DNA of 64,000 bases from Hyalangium ruber (GTDB taxonomy: Bacteria > Myxococcota > Myxococcia > Myxococcales > Myxococcaceae), in contig NZ_JAXIVS010000008.1 in the NCBI RefSeq assembly GCF_034259325.1, positions 62,001 through 126,000 of the forward strand, read 5' to 3'. Below are positions 1 to 8,556 of the stretch, in pieces. The position numbers and the translations under genes are program-made. A model generated the notes under the pieces. That model was not told the origin of the DNA and ran no database searches. It worked only from the letters and a program-made list of their open reading frames with translations. How positions within the stretch are numbered: the first letter of the stretch is position 1; each line of letters starts with the position of its first letter.

Positions 1-206
1 GATGTCTCCTTCTTGGGGGGCCGCTCCCTCCGTGGGGGAGAGTCATTCGTCGCCCTTCCCGTGACGATGACCTCTTCAAGGTACTCCCCCGTGTCGACTT
101 CCTCGGAGGAACTCACGGGCGGAGGGCTGGAACTCTTGGCCGAAGGCCTGCTGGCGCAGCCAGCCCCGAAGACCAGCAGGAGCGCCACCGAGAGGGAGCC
201 CCCCAT
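1..206 (-). CDS. Lipoprotein with EEVIVTG motif, 3' end beyond window
   Basis: Partial gene: the start is inside the window and the frame stays open to the left edge. The first 68 residues show a short lipoprotein signal peptide (hydrophobic LSVALLLVF followed by a GAGC lipobox, Cys17), then a Ser/Pro-rich linker, the motif EEVIVTG near residue 46-52, and a basic Pro/Arg/Lys stretch. The EEVIVTG motif resembles the segment near the N-terminus of TonB-dependent receptors and is also seen in myxobacterial lipoproteins. The start ATG has GGAAG a few bases upstream. It lies on the same strand downstream of the carbonic anhydrase gene across a 187-bp gap. Function of the missing C-terminal part cannot be judged. 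Confidence 0.7.
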   Translation of the reverse strand, partial: MGGSLSVALLLVFGAGCASRPSAKSSSPPPVSSSEEVDTGEYLEEVIVTGRATNDSPPRRERPPKKET

Positions 207-393
207 GCGCTTCCATGAGGAGCGGGGAGGCCGAGGGTGAAGGGAAGTGTGCGACATGCATCCTCCGTGCTTCCGGTCAGCGCCAACCGGTACACGAAGA
301 AGGTCGCACGGATCGCCGCTGGGAGCCTCCAGGCAGCCTCATCTCTTCTTCACGGTTTGCTCATGCGGGCCTGCTTGCTTCCCCGCGCGCGGC

Positions 394-1008
394 TCAGGAC
401 TCGAAGAAGTCCACCTCGCCGCTCTCCAGGCTGTACTCCGCTCCGACGACGCGCAGCCCGTCCTCCAGCACCAGCTTCTCGAGCATGCGCGAGCCGTGCC
501 GCAGGTGGTTGACCGAGGCACGCACGTTGGCACGCACCGCCTCGCGAATGAGACGGGAGCGGTCCTTCGCCAGCTCGGTATGCACCAGGCTCTCGATGGA
601 GGGCCGGACGCGGTCCACGATGGACAGCAGGTTGGGTGAGCGCGGAGCTTGGGGGTTCTCGATGACGTCGAGGGTGACGTCGATGGCGCCACAGGAGGTG
701 TGACCCATCACCACCACGAGCCGGGTGCCGAAGGCCTCGGCGGCGAACTCGACGCTGCCCACCTGGGAGGGGGCCACGATGTTGCCCGCCACGCGGATGA
801 CGAAGAGGTCTCCCAACCCCTGGTCGAAGACGATCTCCGCGGGCACCCGCGAGTCCGAGCAGCCCAGGACGATGGCGAAGGGCTTCTGGCCCTTCACCAG
901 CTCGCCCCGGCGCAGCTGGCTTAGCAACACCTCGGCGCTCCGCAGGTGATTGACGAACCGCCGGTTGCCTTCCTTGAGCCGCTCCAACGCCGCCTGCGCG
1001 TTATCCAT
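394..1008 (-). CDS. Beta-class carbonic anhydrase
   Basis: 204 residues, normal length for a beta-carbonic anhydrase, the zinc enzyme interconverting CO2 and bicarbonate in the cytoplasm. The zinc-site signature is complete: Cys50-Ser-Asp52-Ser-Arg54 (motif GCSDSR), then His103 and Cys106 in GHTSCGAI, so Cys50/His103/Cys106 bind zinc with the Asp52-Arg54 dyad. No signal peptide is visible. It stands alone between an edge lipoprotein gene downstream and the divergent NADAR gene upstream. Family assignment is secure; a role in supplying bicarbonate to biosynthesis is the usual one and is inferred. Confidence 0.95.
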   Translation of the reverse strand: MDNAQAALERLKEGNRRFVNHLRSAEVLLSQLRRGELVKGQKPFAIVLGCSDSRVPAEIVFDQGLGDLFVIRVAGNIVAPSQVGSVEFAAEAFGTRLVVVMGHTSCGAIDVTLDVIENPQAPRSPNLLSIVDRVRPSIESLVHTELAKDRSRLIREAVRANVRASVNHLRHGSRMLEKLVLEDGLRVVGAEYSLESGEVDFFES

Positions 1009-1115
1009 GCGGCCCCTCTACCTTACGGGCCGCGCGCTCACCATGCTCTCCGTCAGGTTCGCGGAAATTCTCCGTCATGGGTGTTCAATCTACACTAACC
1101 CCCGGGAGCAAGCCC

Positions 1116-1607
1116 ATGGCTGATGAGCAGCGCAGGTTCACCTTCTTCTGGCGCTCGGAGTCCCCCTTCTCTCAGTGGTACCCGTCGCGGTTCGTGGTGG
1201 AGGGCAAGCCGTTCATGTGCGCTGAGCAGTACATGATGCATGGCAAGGCGGTGTTGTTCGGAGACCTGGAGGTGGCCAGGCGCATCCTGGCCAGCGAGTC
1301 TCCTAAGACGCACAAGGCGCTGGGACGCAAGGTGCGAGGCTTCGATGACCAGGTGTGGAAGCGCGAGCGGGAGCGCATCGTCTATGAAGGCAACCACGCC
1401 AAGTTTACCCAGAGTGACGAGCTGCTGAAGGCGCTGCTGGCCACGGCGGGCACGGAGTTGGTGGAGGCCAGCCCCCTGGATCGCATCTGGGGTGTGGGGC
1501 TCTCGGCGGAGGATCCTCGCATTCAGGATCCCTCGCTTTGGCGGGGGCAGAACCTGCTGGGGAAGGTGCTCACGCGTCTGCGGGAGGACCTTCAGGGCAA
1601 AGCCTAG
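1116..1607 (+). CDS. NADAR / YbiA-like protein
   Basis: 163 residues from the ATG at 1116, chosen because GGGAGCA lies about 8 bases upstream; an in-frame ATG at 1077 lacks a ribosome site. It matches the NADAR family throughout: an aromatic N-terminus with FTFFW and PFSQWYP, the AEQYMM motif, and the C-terminal IWGVGLS and LGKVL signatures. Members such as YbiA remove toxic riboflavin-pathway intermediates by N-glycosidase action or act on ADP-ribose derivatives; which reaction applies here is not visible. Its stop TAG overlaps the stop of the convergent lytic transglycosylase within one CTAG. Confidence 0.93.
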   Translation: MADEQRRFTFFWRSESPFSQWYPSRFVVEGKPFMCAEQYMMHGKAVLFGDLEVARRILASESPKTHKALGRKVRGFDDQVWKRERERIVYEGNHAKFTQSDELLKALLATAGTELVEASPLDRIWGVGLSAEDPRIQDPSLWRGQNLLGKVLTRLREDLQGKA

Positions 1608-3508
1608 GGAGGGCAGCGCCCCTTCTGGGTCTTGGCCGAGGCGCCCGAGCTCCAGAAGTGCTCCATCGGCAGCGGCTTCGTGTCGATGACCCGCGATGAG
1701 TACCAGTAGTGGTTGCGGATGATCTGGGACACGTAGTCGCGCGTTTCCCGAACCGGCAGGGCTTCGATGAAGTCGATGAGCTCGTCTTGGACGAGGCCCT
1801 GCTTCCTCCAGTTGGCGACCTTCCTCATGCCGGCGTTGTAGCCCGCGAGCGCGAGGGCGCGGTTGCCGCAGAAATGGTTGAGCAGCTTGCGCAGGTACTT
1901 CGTCCCGACCCGGATATTGGGCTCCACCTGCGAGAGCTGCTTGCCGATTCCCTTCTCCATCTCCTCGGCGGTGCTCGGCAAGAGCTGCATCAGCCCGACG
2001 GCTCCTTGATCGGACACCGCCGTGGGCCTGAAGGAGGACTCCTGCTTCATCACGCTCAGCACGAGGGCGGGTTCCAGCTGGTGCTCGGTCGCGTACTTCT
2101 GGACCAGCTCCAGGTGCCTCGGCGGGAACAGCAGCCGAAGCGTGAAGGGCGTGAGCGCGCTGGGGTGCTTGCGTCGGAGCAACTCCGACACGGCCAGGAA
2201 CGTCACCGGGTCATCGCCAGCCTCCGAGTGCAGCATCGCGAGATACAGCAGAAAGGAGGAGCCGAACCGTGCCACTTCGCGGGTCGCCAGCCCCTGGAGC
2301 TCCTCCGCGGCGGAGGTCCCCATTCCCTCGCTCAGGAAGTGCTCGGCTCGCTCCACGCGTGTGAACTCGCACTGCGTGAGGACGGGATCGCGCGTCGACG
2401 CCTTCGGAGTGAGAGAGGCAATCCTGGCTTGCAGGTCCTCACCCGAGGCCAGCGCCGCCAGCAGGCCGTAATAGGTGAGCGGCGCGTCCTCCACGAGCGC
2501 CTGGAAGACCTGCTTGGCCTCCTTGGGCTTCTTGCTTTGGGCGAGCGAGCGGCCTCGCCAGTAGCGGGAGCGAAGGACGTGAGGCGACGTGGGGTAGGTC
2601 TCCGGCAACGCCTGGAATGCGGAGGAGGCCTGCTCGAATTTCCGGGCGCGGTAGAGGTCCATCGCCTGCGCGAACGCCTGGGTGTCCAGGGCCGCGCTGG
2701 GGGCGGGTGTCCGCGCCGAGGCGGGCGGGCGGAGGTCTCCGAGTGCCTTGAGGGCGACGTGTTTCGCGATCGCCTGGGCCTTGGGCGAGCTCTGCCCCTC
2801 CAACTGGACGAACCGGCGCAGCCACTCCAGGCAGGACGGAGACAGCGCCACGCCCCGTGTCTTTGAGGGTGGCACCTGCCGGGCGCAGGCCTCCGCATAG
2901 CGACCGAGCGTCTCCGGGAGGAAGCTCTTCAGCAACCCGCTGGCTGCGAAGTGGGCGAACGCGCTCTCGTAAGTCCGCTGCGCTTCGGCCCATTGCTGCT
3001 GCCCGTGGTAGGCCTCTCCGGCCACGGACTGGGTGCGTCCGAGTTCCTCGGGCAGCTTTCTCACCGCGAGTGGGGACGGACAGTTATCGGAGGCCCGCTG
3101 GAAGAGCGTGAGCGCCTTCTGCGCGGCCTCCAGCGCCTCTGCGTGTTTGCCCAGGAGGATGAATTCCCTCGCCGAGGTGCGCGAGTTCGCGGCCTCCAGT
3201 TGCAAGCCATAAGGGGCGAAGAGCGGGTCTTGCTGAAGGAGTACCGCCAACCGCAGCGTCTCCGCGGGCTGGCGGGGTGTGGCCTCGATCGCCAGGCGAA
3301 GCTGCTGGGCGGCCGGAGAGCGACGTCCCTGCAGCGCGATTCGCAGGTCCTCGATGGAGCGCTCCTGGGTGTGTACGTCCACGCCCCCATCAGAGGGGGA
3401 GGGGGATTGCGCCCACGCGGAAGGTGGAGCGCCCCATGGGCCGAGCATCCCCAAGAGGAGGAGCCAGAGTATGTACCCCGCGAGCTTGACCCTGCGCCTG
3501 TTCCGCAT
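1604..3508 (-). CDS. Soluble-type lytic transglycosylase with TPR region
   Basis: 634 residues. The start at 3508 gives a proper signal peptide (MRNRRRVKLAGYILWLLLLG, processing after AWA-Q); the open frame extends upstream but without secretion features. Residues about 60-450 are alpha-helical and repeat-rich, as in the superhelical ring of Slt70. The C-terminal SLT domain carries catalytic Glu490 in KQESSF, followed by GLMQL and the AGYNAG motif. The enzyme should cleave the MurNAc-GlcNAc bond of peptidoglycan with 1,6-anhydro ring formation in the periplasm. The length and order match Slt proteins. Its stop overlaps that of the convergent NADAR gene. Confidence 0.95.
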   Translation of the reverse strand: MRNRRRVKLAGYILWLLLLGMLGPWGAPPSAWAQSPSPSDGGVDVHTQERSIEDLRIALQGRRSPAAQQLRLAIEATPRQPAETLRLAVLLQQDPLFAPYGLQLEAANSRTSAREFILLGKHAEALEAAQKALTLFQRASDNCPSPLAVRKLPEELGRTQSVAGEAYHGQQQWAEAQRTYESAFAHFAASGLLKSFLPETLGRYAEACARQVPPSKTRGVALSPSCLEWLRRFVQLEGQSSPKAQAIAKHVALKALGDLRPPASARTPAPSAALDTQAFAQAMDLYRARKFEQASSAFQALPETYPTSPHVLRSRYWRGRSLAQSKKPKEAKQVFQALVEDAPLTYYGLLAALASGEDLQARIASLTPKASTRDPVLTQCEFTRVERAEHFLSEGMGTSAAEELQGLATREVARFGSSFLLYLAMLHSEAGDDPVTFLAVSELLRRKHPSALTPFTLRLLFPPRHLELVQKYATEHQLEPALVLSVMKQESSFRPTAVSDQGAVGLMQLLPSTAEEMEKGIGKQLSQVEPNIRVGTKYLRKLLNHFCGNRALALAGYNAGMRKVANWRKQGLVQDELIDFIEALPVRETRDYVSQIIRNHYWYSSRVIDTKPLPMEHFWSSGASAKTQKGRCPP

Positions 3509-3543
3509 CGCGGCCGAGCATAGCTCGCACCCGTCGCGGGCGG

Positions 3544-5439
3544 TCAGGGGGCGTGGCGCGCTCGCAGCAGCTTCGTGCGCGCGGTGCCGGCGCCGCCGGT
3601 GCTGAAGTCGATGAAGCCCCGAAGCTTGAGCAGCCACAGCGTTCCGTCCGGCAGGTAGTGCGAGGCGAGCGCCACCGTCGAGGGCCCGAGCGCGTAGTCG
3701 GGTGGGGAGTCCGTCATCCAGGGCGCCTGCTGGGTCTCGAGGATCGGGTGTGTGGCACCGGGGATCGGTCCCCAGTTCTGTCCGTCGTGCCGGTAGCCGC
3801 TCAGCGAGACGTAGATGTTGGGCGTATATCCACTATAGGGATCTCCCGGATCGTTGACCGTCGAGCCGTTCTGGTCGTAGCGCACGGTGAAGATGACGGG
3901 AGCGCCGCTCGGGTCGGTGGTCAAGGAGGTGATGCGCTCGTTGGCGCCGCCCAGCGCCTCCCAACTCGAAGCGCCACGGCGATACACCAGGGTAGGGATG
4001 GCGCTGCCGGGCAGCACACCCGTGACGAAGGCCTGACCGGCCGTGTTGTAGGTCAGCGTCTCGAGCTGCGGCACCGCCTGGCCGGGCGCGATGTCCAGTG
4101 GCGAGAGCGCGCCGCTCTCCTCCACGCGTCGCAGGAAGGTGCGCAGCTGGCCATTGACGGACTCCTGCCAGCCGACCACGACGTCCCCGGTCCGCCCGCC
4201 ACCCAGGCCCAGGGTGTACTGCGCCGAGCCATCATTGAGCCTGTCGGACAGGCTGTCCCACTGCGTGCCGTTCCAGCGCAGCAGCTTGAGGGTGGTGGCG
4301 CTCGGCTCGCTGACCGTCACCAGGACCACCGGGCGGCCTTGGGGGTCGATCCGCAGCGAGGGGATGATGGGTTGGTTGATGGTGGTCGTGAGCACCCCGC
4401 CGAGGTCCGCCACTGCCCCGCCGTCCCAGCGTTGCACGCGCAGCTCGCGCACGATCCGCGTGGTGCCTGTCTCGGGGACGTAGACGTTGGTGATGGTGTT
4501 CTGCGCCACCACGGGAGCGCCTCCCAGCTCGAGGTCGTAGTCCTGTTCGTAGTCCGGGCTCCACGTCGCCACGGAGGTCCACTCGAGGCCGTCCAGCCTC
4601 CAGGCCGTGCCCTTGGCCAGGTGATAGAGCCTGCCCTGCGAGTCACGGCGGAGCCGGTCCTGAGAGCCCAGCGTCACGTAATCGCGCAGGTCAGGGCCGT
4701 TGCTGAAGAAGGACCGGCTGGCGGTGAGGGTCTTCACGCAGCGGTTGCCTGGCGCGTCGCGCACGCCGTCGATCTTCAAGGTGAGCAGGGCAGGGGCGCC
4801 AAAGTTTCCCGCGATGGTGAGGGTGCGGTCGTTCAGGGTCAGGGTGGTTTCCACGGGCTCGGTGCGCGTGTCGCTCCTGTTGGGGCCGGTCTGCACGGTC
4901 CGCGTCAGTTGCACGGTGCTTGCGTTGATGCTCGAGGCGAGCACCGGCTTGAGGAAGAGGACCTTGAGGGTGTTGCCCGAAGTGGGGATGAGGAGCGCCG
5001 TCAGCGGCTGTGCGTCGAGGGTGAACGACAGCCGCTCGCTGGTGAGCTCCTCCGCCGGCACGCCGTCGTCCTGCCTGGGGGTGAGGAAGCCCTGGACCTC
5101 GAAGGTGCCGGAGGGCAGATCATCAAAGGTCAACGTGCAGGTCTCACGGCACTGCCCGGTGCGCAGCGGCGTGCTCGGCATGCTGCGGGTGAAGACCCGG
5201 ATGGAGGCGTCTTCGACTTCACCCGTCAGTTCGAGCTTCGCCGTCATCGACGCGCCCACCTCTCCCGCGGCCGGGTCGAGAACGGTGAGCCGCACCGAGG
5301 GGGCCTCTGGCTCACACGCAAATAGCGGCAGCAGCAACCCGAGCAGCAACGAACCGAGCGCGGACCGACCGTTCAAGAATGACCTCGCATTGCCAGTACG
5401 CGGAGGGAGCGGATCAGGCGTACGGAGAGTGGGGGTCAT
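3544..5439 (-). CDS. Large lipoprotein of unknown function
   Basis: 631 residues with a lipoprotein signal: hydrophobic LLLGLLLPLF and a lipobox ending at Cys42. The first third (about 50-240) looks like Ig/fibronectin-type beta-sandwich material, including a segment resembling Big-like domains that compare extreme values of a variable. The rest (about 250-620) contains repeats of short strands with Trp/Gly turns (WRLDGLEW, RWNGTQWDS, RHDGQNWG), suggesting a propeller of exported type. It is on the same strand 35 bases upstream of the lytic transglycosylase start and may be co-transcribed with it. No enzymatic motif was recognised. Confidence 0.88.
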   Translation of the reverse strand: MTPTLRTPDPLPPRTGNARSFLNGRSALGSLLLGLLLPLFACEPEAPSVRLTVLDPAAGEVGASMTAKLELTGEVEDASIRVFTRSMPSTPLRTGQCRETCTLTFDDLPSGTFEVQGFLTPRQDDGVPAEELTSERLSFTLDAQPLTALLIPTSGNTLKVLFLKPVLASSINASTVQLTRTVQTGPNRSDTRTEPVETTLTLNDRTLTIAGNFGAPALLTLKIDGVRDAPGNRCVKTLTASRSFFSNGPDLRDYVTLGSQDRLRRDSQGRLYHLAKGTAWRLDGLEWTSVATWSPDYEQDYDLELGGAPVVAQNTITNVYVPETGTTRIVRELRVQRWDGGAVADLGGVLTTTINQPIIPSLRIDPQGRPVVLVTVSEPSATTLKLLRWNGTQWDSLSDRLNDGSAQYTLGLGGGRTGDVVVGWQESVNGQLRTFLRRVEESGALSPLDIAPGQAVPQLETLTYNTAGQAFVTGVLPGSAIPTLVYRRGASSWEALGGANERITSLTTDPSGAPVIFTVRYDQNGSTVNDPGDPYSGYTPNIYVSLSGYRHDGQNWGPIPGATHPILETQQAPWMTDSPPDYALGPSTVALASHYLPDGTLWLLKLRGFIDFSTGGAGTARTKLLRARHAP

Positions 5440-5589
5440 GGCAGCAAGCCGGAAATGTTGTCAACGGACGCTGCTCCGGTCCTCCGTGGCCTGGGTGGAG
5501 GGAGCGGCCGAGGGAGCCCCTGAAGGGCTGCGCGCGAACGTGGCAATGCCCCCTACCGCCCAGAGAGGGGGCGCCACCATCGTTTCCTC

Positions 5590-6765
5590 ATGGCCACCGC
5601 ACAAGGAGCCCGGCGGGTCTTCGTCGGGCTCATCCTCCTATCCATTGCTCTGGTATTGCTGGTCATCTCGCCCTTCTTCGAGGCCTTCTTCCTGGCCGCG
5701 GTGCTGGCCGGAGCCTTCCATGGCCTGCAGACGCGGCTGACACGGCGCTTGCGTGGGAGGGGAGGGGTGGCCGCCGGCCTCATCTGCCTCGGCATCGTCC
5801 TGGCGCTGCTGGTGCCGCTGGCGGCCCTCACCACCTTCATCGTGTCCCAGATCATCGAAGGGGTGAACTTCATCTCCACCACGGTGCAGCAACGAGGGCT
5901 GGAGGGACTGGTGACCTACGTCCCGGGCCCCTTGAAGGGCCATGCCTCCCGGATGCTGGAGAGCTTCCAGGCGGGGAGCGCCGGCATGTGGCAGACCGTG
6001 CAGGAGCAGTTGAGCTCCCGAGGTGCCACCGCCGCCCAGACGGTGGGCGGAGTGATGGCGGCCACTGGCTCGTTGATCTTCCAGACCGTGATGATGCTCA
6101 TCGCGCTCTACTTCCTGCTGCTGGACGGACCGCGGCTCGTCAAGTGGCTGGAGAGCGTGTCTCCCCTCAAGCGGGGGCAGACGACGGAGTTGCTGCTCGA
6201 GTTCCGCAGCGTCACCCGGTCGGTGCTGGTGTCCAGCATCGCCACCGCGGGAGTGCAGGCTGTGGCCGCGCTGGCGGGCTATCTCATCGCCCGCGTGCCC
6301 GTACCCATCTTCTTCGCGGCCATCACCTTCGTCTTCGCGCTCATCCCCGCCGTGGGCGCCGCGGTGGTGTGCCTGGCCGCCTCCCTGTTGCTGCTCGCCA
6401 CCGGCCACCCCGTGGCGGCCATCTTCCTGGCGGCCTGGGGCATCATCGTGGTGGGGCTCTCGGACAACGTGGTCAAGCCGCTGCTGGTCAAGCGTGGCAT
6501 GCACATGCACGGGGTCATCATCTTCTTCGCCCTGCTGGGAGGCCTGGCCATCTTCGGTCCCATCGGACTGCTCCTAGGGCCGCTCAGCGTGGCCTTCTTC
6601 CTCGCCGTGCTGCGCATCTACGAGCGCGACTACGGCCGTTCCTCTCCCCGCCCAGGAGACCCTGCCACGCCGCCGCAGAACCAGCCCACCGTGGACAAGG
6701 GCGAGGGATGGGAGCCCTCTGGCATCATTCTGGATTCACGAGGTGAGGAGCGGCACTCCCATTAG
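5590..6765 (+). CDS. AI-2E family (PerM-type) transporter
   Basis: 391 residues with about eight hydrophobic segments and the layout of the AI-2E/PerM permease family: two N-terminal helices, a pair at about 60-90, a long polar loop (about 100-160), then four to five helices ending near residue 345, followed by a charged cytoplasmic tail. Members export or exchange small molecules or ions; TqsA was linked to autoinducer-2, others to Na+/H+ exchange, so the substrate here is open. There is no clear Shine-Dalgarno before the ATG. The gene is divergent from the 631-residue lipoprotein across 150 bases. Confidence 0.93.
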   Translation: MATAQGARRVFVGLILLSIALVLLVISPFFEAFFLAAVLAGAFHGLQTRLTRRLRGRGGVAAGLICLGIVLALLVPLAALTTFIVSQIIEGVNFISTTVQQRGLEGLVTYVPGPLKGHASRMLESFQAGSAGMWQTVQEQLSSRGATAAQTVGGVMAATGSLIFQTVMMLIALYFLLLDGPRLVKWLESVSPLKRGQTTELLLEFRSVTRSVLVSSIATAGVQAVAALAGYLIARVPVPIFFAAITFVFALIPAVGAAVVCLAASLLLLATGHPVAAIFLAAWGIIVVGLSDNVVKPLLVKRGMHMHGVIIFFALLGGLAIFGPIGLLLGPLSVAFFLAVLRIYERDYGRSSPRPGDPATPPQNQPTVDKGEGWEPSGIILDSRGEERHSH

Positions 6766-6809
6766 CGTGGGAGGGGCGGTACCATGGGCAGGAGCCACGA
6801 CGTGAGCCC

Positions 6810-6953
6810 ATGGAGCAACCCCCCGTCACCAGCGCCTACCAAGGTTCACTGCGTCCGCCCGCAGGGGCCTGGTCGGACTCCGCGATGGACTATGGCGCCC
6901 GGCGCCGCTACCTGGCGGCGAACGCCCGCCGCGTGCCCGTGAAGCTCGAGTAG
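6810..6953 (+). CDS. Possible small ORF, 47 residues
   Basis: A short open frame in the gap between the AI-2E transporter and the TetR gene. It ends just before the convergent TetR stop codon at 6956. Nearly all codons end in G or C, as in the surrounding true genes, which favours coding. The peptide is Pro-rich at the N-terminus and Arg/Ala-rich toward the end (DYGARRRYLAANARRVPV). An AGGAG at 6790-6794 is rather far from the ATG. No homologue is recognised; it could also be the tail of a lost gene. Confidence 0.4.
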   Translation: MEQPPVTSAYQGSLRPPAGAWSDSAMDYGARRRYLAANARRVPVKLE

Positions 6954-6955
6954 GC

Positions 6956-7600
6956 TCACGTCGTGGTACGGCCTCCCAGCATTCGGAGTGCCAGCTCGGC
7001 ATGGAGGTCGGCGAGGGCGTTGATGTCGAGCGCGTCACTGGGCTCGAACCAGTACGGGATGCGCAGTCCCATCGCGGCGATCGCCACCGCGGTAACGACA
7101 GAGTGCGGCGGGGCAAACACACCCTGTTCTTCTCCTCGCGCGATGACCTCGAGCAGGAGCGCGGAGGACTGGTCCCGCAGTGCCAGCGCGGGTGCGGCGA
7201 GCTCGGGAGCCAGCGCGTAGAGCTCTTCGTTCACCACCACGGCCATCTGCGGATACGTCGCATGGAGATGGGTGTGAGCCCGAACGAGCGCTCGCACCTG
7301 ATCGGCCGGATGGCTGCCCGCGCTCAACAGCGCCGTGCGCAGCGCGGCGTGCAGCGCCTCATGACCAATCCGAACGAGCTCCGCGAGGACATGGTCCTTG
7401 GACGGGAAGTGCGCGTAGAGCGCGCTCGGCTGTAGCTCCAGCTCCTTGGCGAGATCCCGAACCGACGTGTCGTGAAACCCCCGGCTGGCGAAGAGCTGCA
7501 ACCCCACCTCCAGGATTCGTCGCCGGGTGCCCTCGGGCACCGTCGTGTGAGGAAAAGTCGCCTTCTGAAGGCGCAGCCGTAACCGGGGCGGGGTTTTCAT
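6956..7600 (-). CDS. TetR family transcriptional regulator
   Basis: 214 residues. The N-terminal helix-turn-helix domain (about 22-75) is typical: TRRRILEVGLQLFASRGF, then TSVRDLAKEL and ALYAHFPSKDHVLAEL. The C-terminal ligand/dimer domain is variable, as usual. It is divergent from the alpha/beta hydrolase gene; the 122-bp gap holds a palindrome 12 bases before this ATG and a second half-matching copy before the hydrolase, so autorepression and control of the hydrolase/esterase pair are likely (inference). The effector is unknown; a lipid or ester-related compound would fit the neighbouring enzymes. Confidence 0.94.
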   Translation of the reverse strand: MKTPPRLRLRLQKATFPHTTVPEGTRRRILEVGLQLFASRGFHDTSVRDLAKELELQPSALYAHFPSKDHVLAELVRIGHEALHAALRTALLSAGSHPADQVRALVRAHTHLHATYPQMAVVVNEELYALAPELAAPALALRDQSSALLLEVIARGEEQGVFAPPHSVVTAVAIAAMGLRIPYWFEPSDALDINALADLHAELALRMLGGRTTT

Positions 7601-7611
7601 GAGCGTTGTTG

Positions 7612-7631
7612 CTGAACGATCGTTCGTTCAG
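7612..7631. promoter_or_regulatory. Probable TetR operator 1
   Basis: Inverted repeat TGAACGA-4 bp-TCGTTCA (7613-7630), which also contains the perfect 12-mer GAACGATCGTTC (7614-7625). It lies 12 bases upstream of the TetR start codon in the divergent gap, where a TetR dimer would block both promoters. Confidence 0.7.
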
Positions 7632-7675
7632 GTATTCTTCCTGGCATGTAGCGACCGCACTGTTCAAGCGATCAG

Positions 7676-7695
7676 GGGATGAGCGTTCGTTCAGG
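7676..7695. promoter_or_regulatory. Probable TetR operator 2, degenerate copy
   Basis: The 11 bases GTTCGTTCAGG at 7685-7695 repeat those at 7622-7632 of operator 1. The left half-site is only partly conserved (4 of 7). It sits 28 bases before the hydrolase start, close enough to block its promoter or initiation. Confidence 0.5.
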
Positions 7696-7722
7696 CGCCC
7701 ACCCTATCCCGAGGCCTCGACC

Positions 7723-8523
7723 ATGCCCACGCTCTCGCTGGATGGACTGTCCCTTCACTTCGAGGAGGCTGGCGAGGGAACTCCCGTGCTGCTCCTGCAC
7801 GGACTCGGTTCCTCCGGGCGCGATTGGGAGTTCGTCGCGCCTCGGCTCGCCGCCCACCACCGTGTCATCGTTCCTGACACCCGAGGCCATGGGCGCAGCG
7901 ACAAGCCAGCGGGGGCCTATGGCGTGCCGCTCTTTGCCCGGGACATCGCCGCGTTGTGTGACCGCCTGGGCCTCGCCCGTGTCCACGTCGTCGGCCTCTC
8001 GATGGGAGGGATGATCGGCTTTCAGCTCTCGGTGGATCGGCCGGAGCTCGTGCGCAGCCTGGTCATCGTCAACAGTGGGCCGGAGGTGGTCGCCCGGACG
8101 TTGCGCATGAAGCTCTCCTTCGCGACGCGGTTGGCGTTGCTGAAGCTCCTCGGGCCGAAGAGCCTGGCGAAGGTGCTCGCTCCGAAGCTCTTCCCCAAGC
8201 CCGAGCAGGAGGAGCTCCGGCGGAGGGTGGTGGAGGGCATCGGCGCCAACGACCCGGATGCCTATCTACGGGCGACGCGGGGACTCGTTGGCTGGAGCGT
8301 CCGGGAACGCTTGAAGGACGTCTCCTGTCCTGTCCTGGTGCTCTCCTCCGAGCGCGATTACACGCCGCTGGCCACGAAGAAGGCATACGTCGCTCTCATG
8401 AGGGACGCTCGCCTCCAGGAGCTGAAGGACTCTGGCCATGCCGCGCCGCTCGATCAGCCCGAGCAGGTCGCCGAGGCGGCGAAAGGCTTCCTTCGCGAGC
8501 TCGAAGCACAACGCCCGAACTGA
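7723..8523 (+). CDS. Alpha/beta fold hydrolase
   Basis: 266 residues from the ATG at 7723; the open frame runs back through the operator region but that part is not coding in character. The oxyanion motif HGLGSSG follows strand 3, the nucleophile is Ser93 in GLSMGG, an acid is expected in SSERDYTP, and the His in DSGHAAPLDQPE completes the triad. The sequence resembles 3-oxoadipate enol-lactonase or esterase-like members of the family. It is the first gene of a likely two-gene unit with the secreted esterase 33 bases downstream, under divergent TetR control. Substrate is not known. Confidence 0.93.
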   Translation: MPTLSLDGLSLHFEEAGEGTPVLLLHGLGSSGRDWEFVAPRLAAHHRVIVPDTRGHGRSDKPAGAYGVPLFARDIAALCDRLGLARVHVVGLSMGGMIGFQLSVDRPELVRSLVIVNSGPEVVARTLRMKLSFATRLALLKLLGPKSLAKVLAPKLFPKPEQEELRRRVVEGIGANDPDAYLRATRGLVGWSVRERLKDVSCPVLVLSSERDYTPLATKKAYVALMRDARLQELKDSGHAAPLDQPEQVAEAAKGFLRELEAQRPN

Positions 8524-8556
8524 GCTTCCCCCAAAGCAGAAGACAAGGAGATGTCC

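Noticed and set aside
3553-5325. A 590-residue plus-strand open frame
   Set aside because: Antisense of the 631-residue lipoprotein; no motif, signal peptide or ribosome site.
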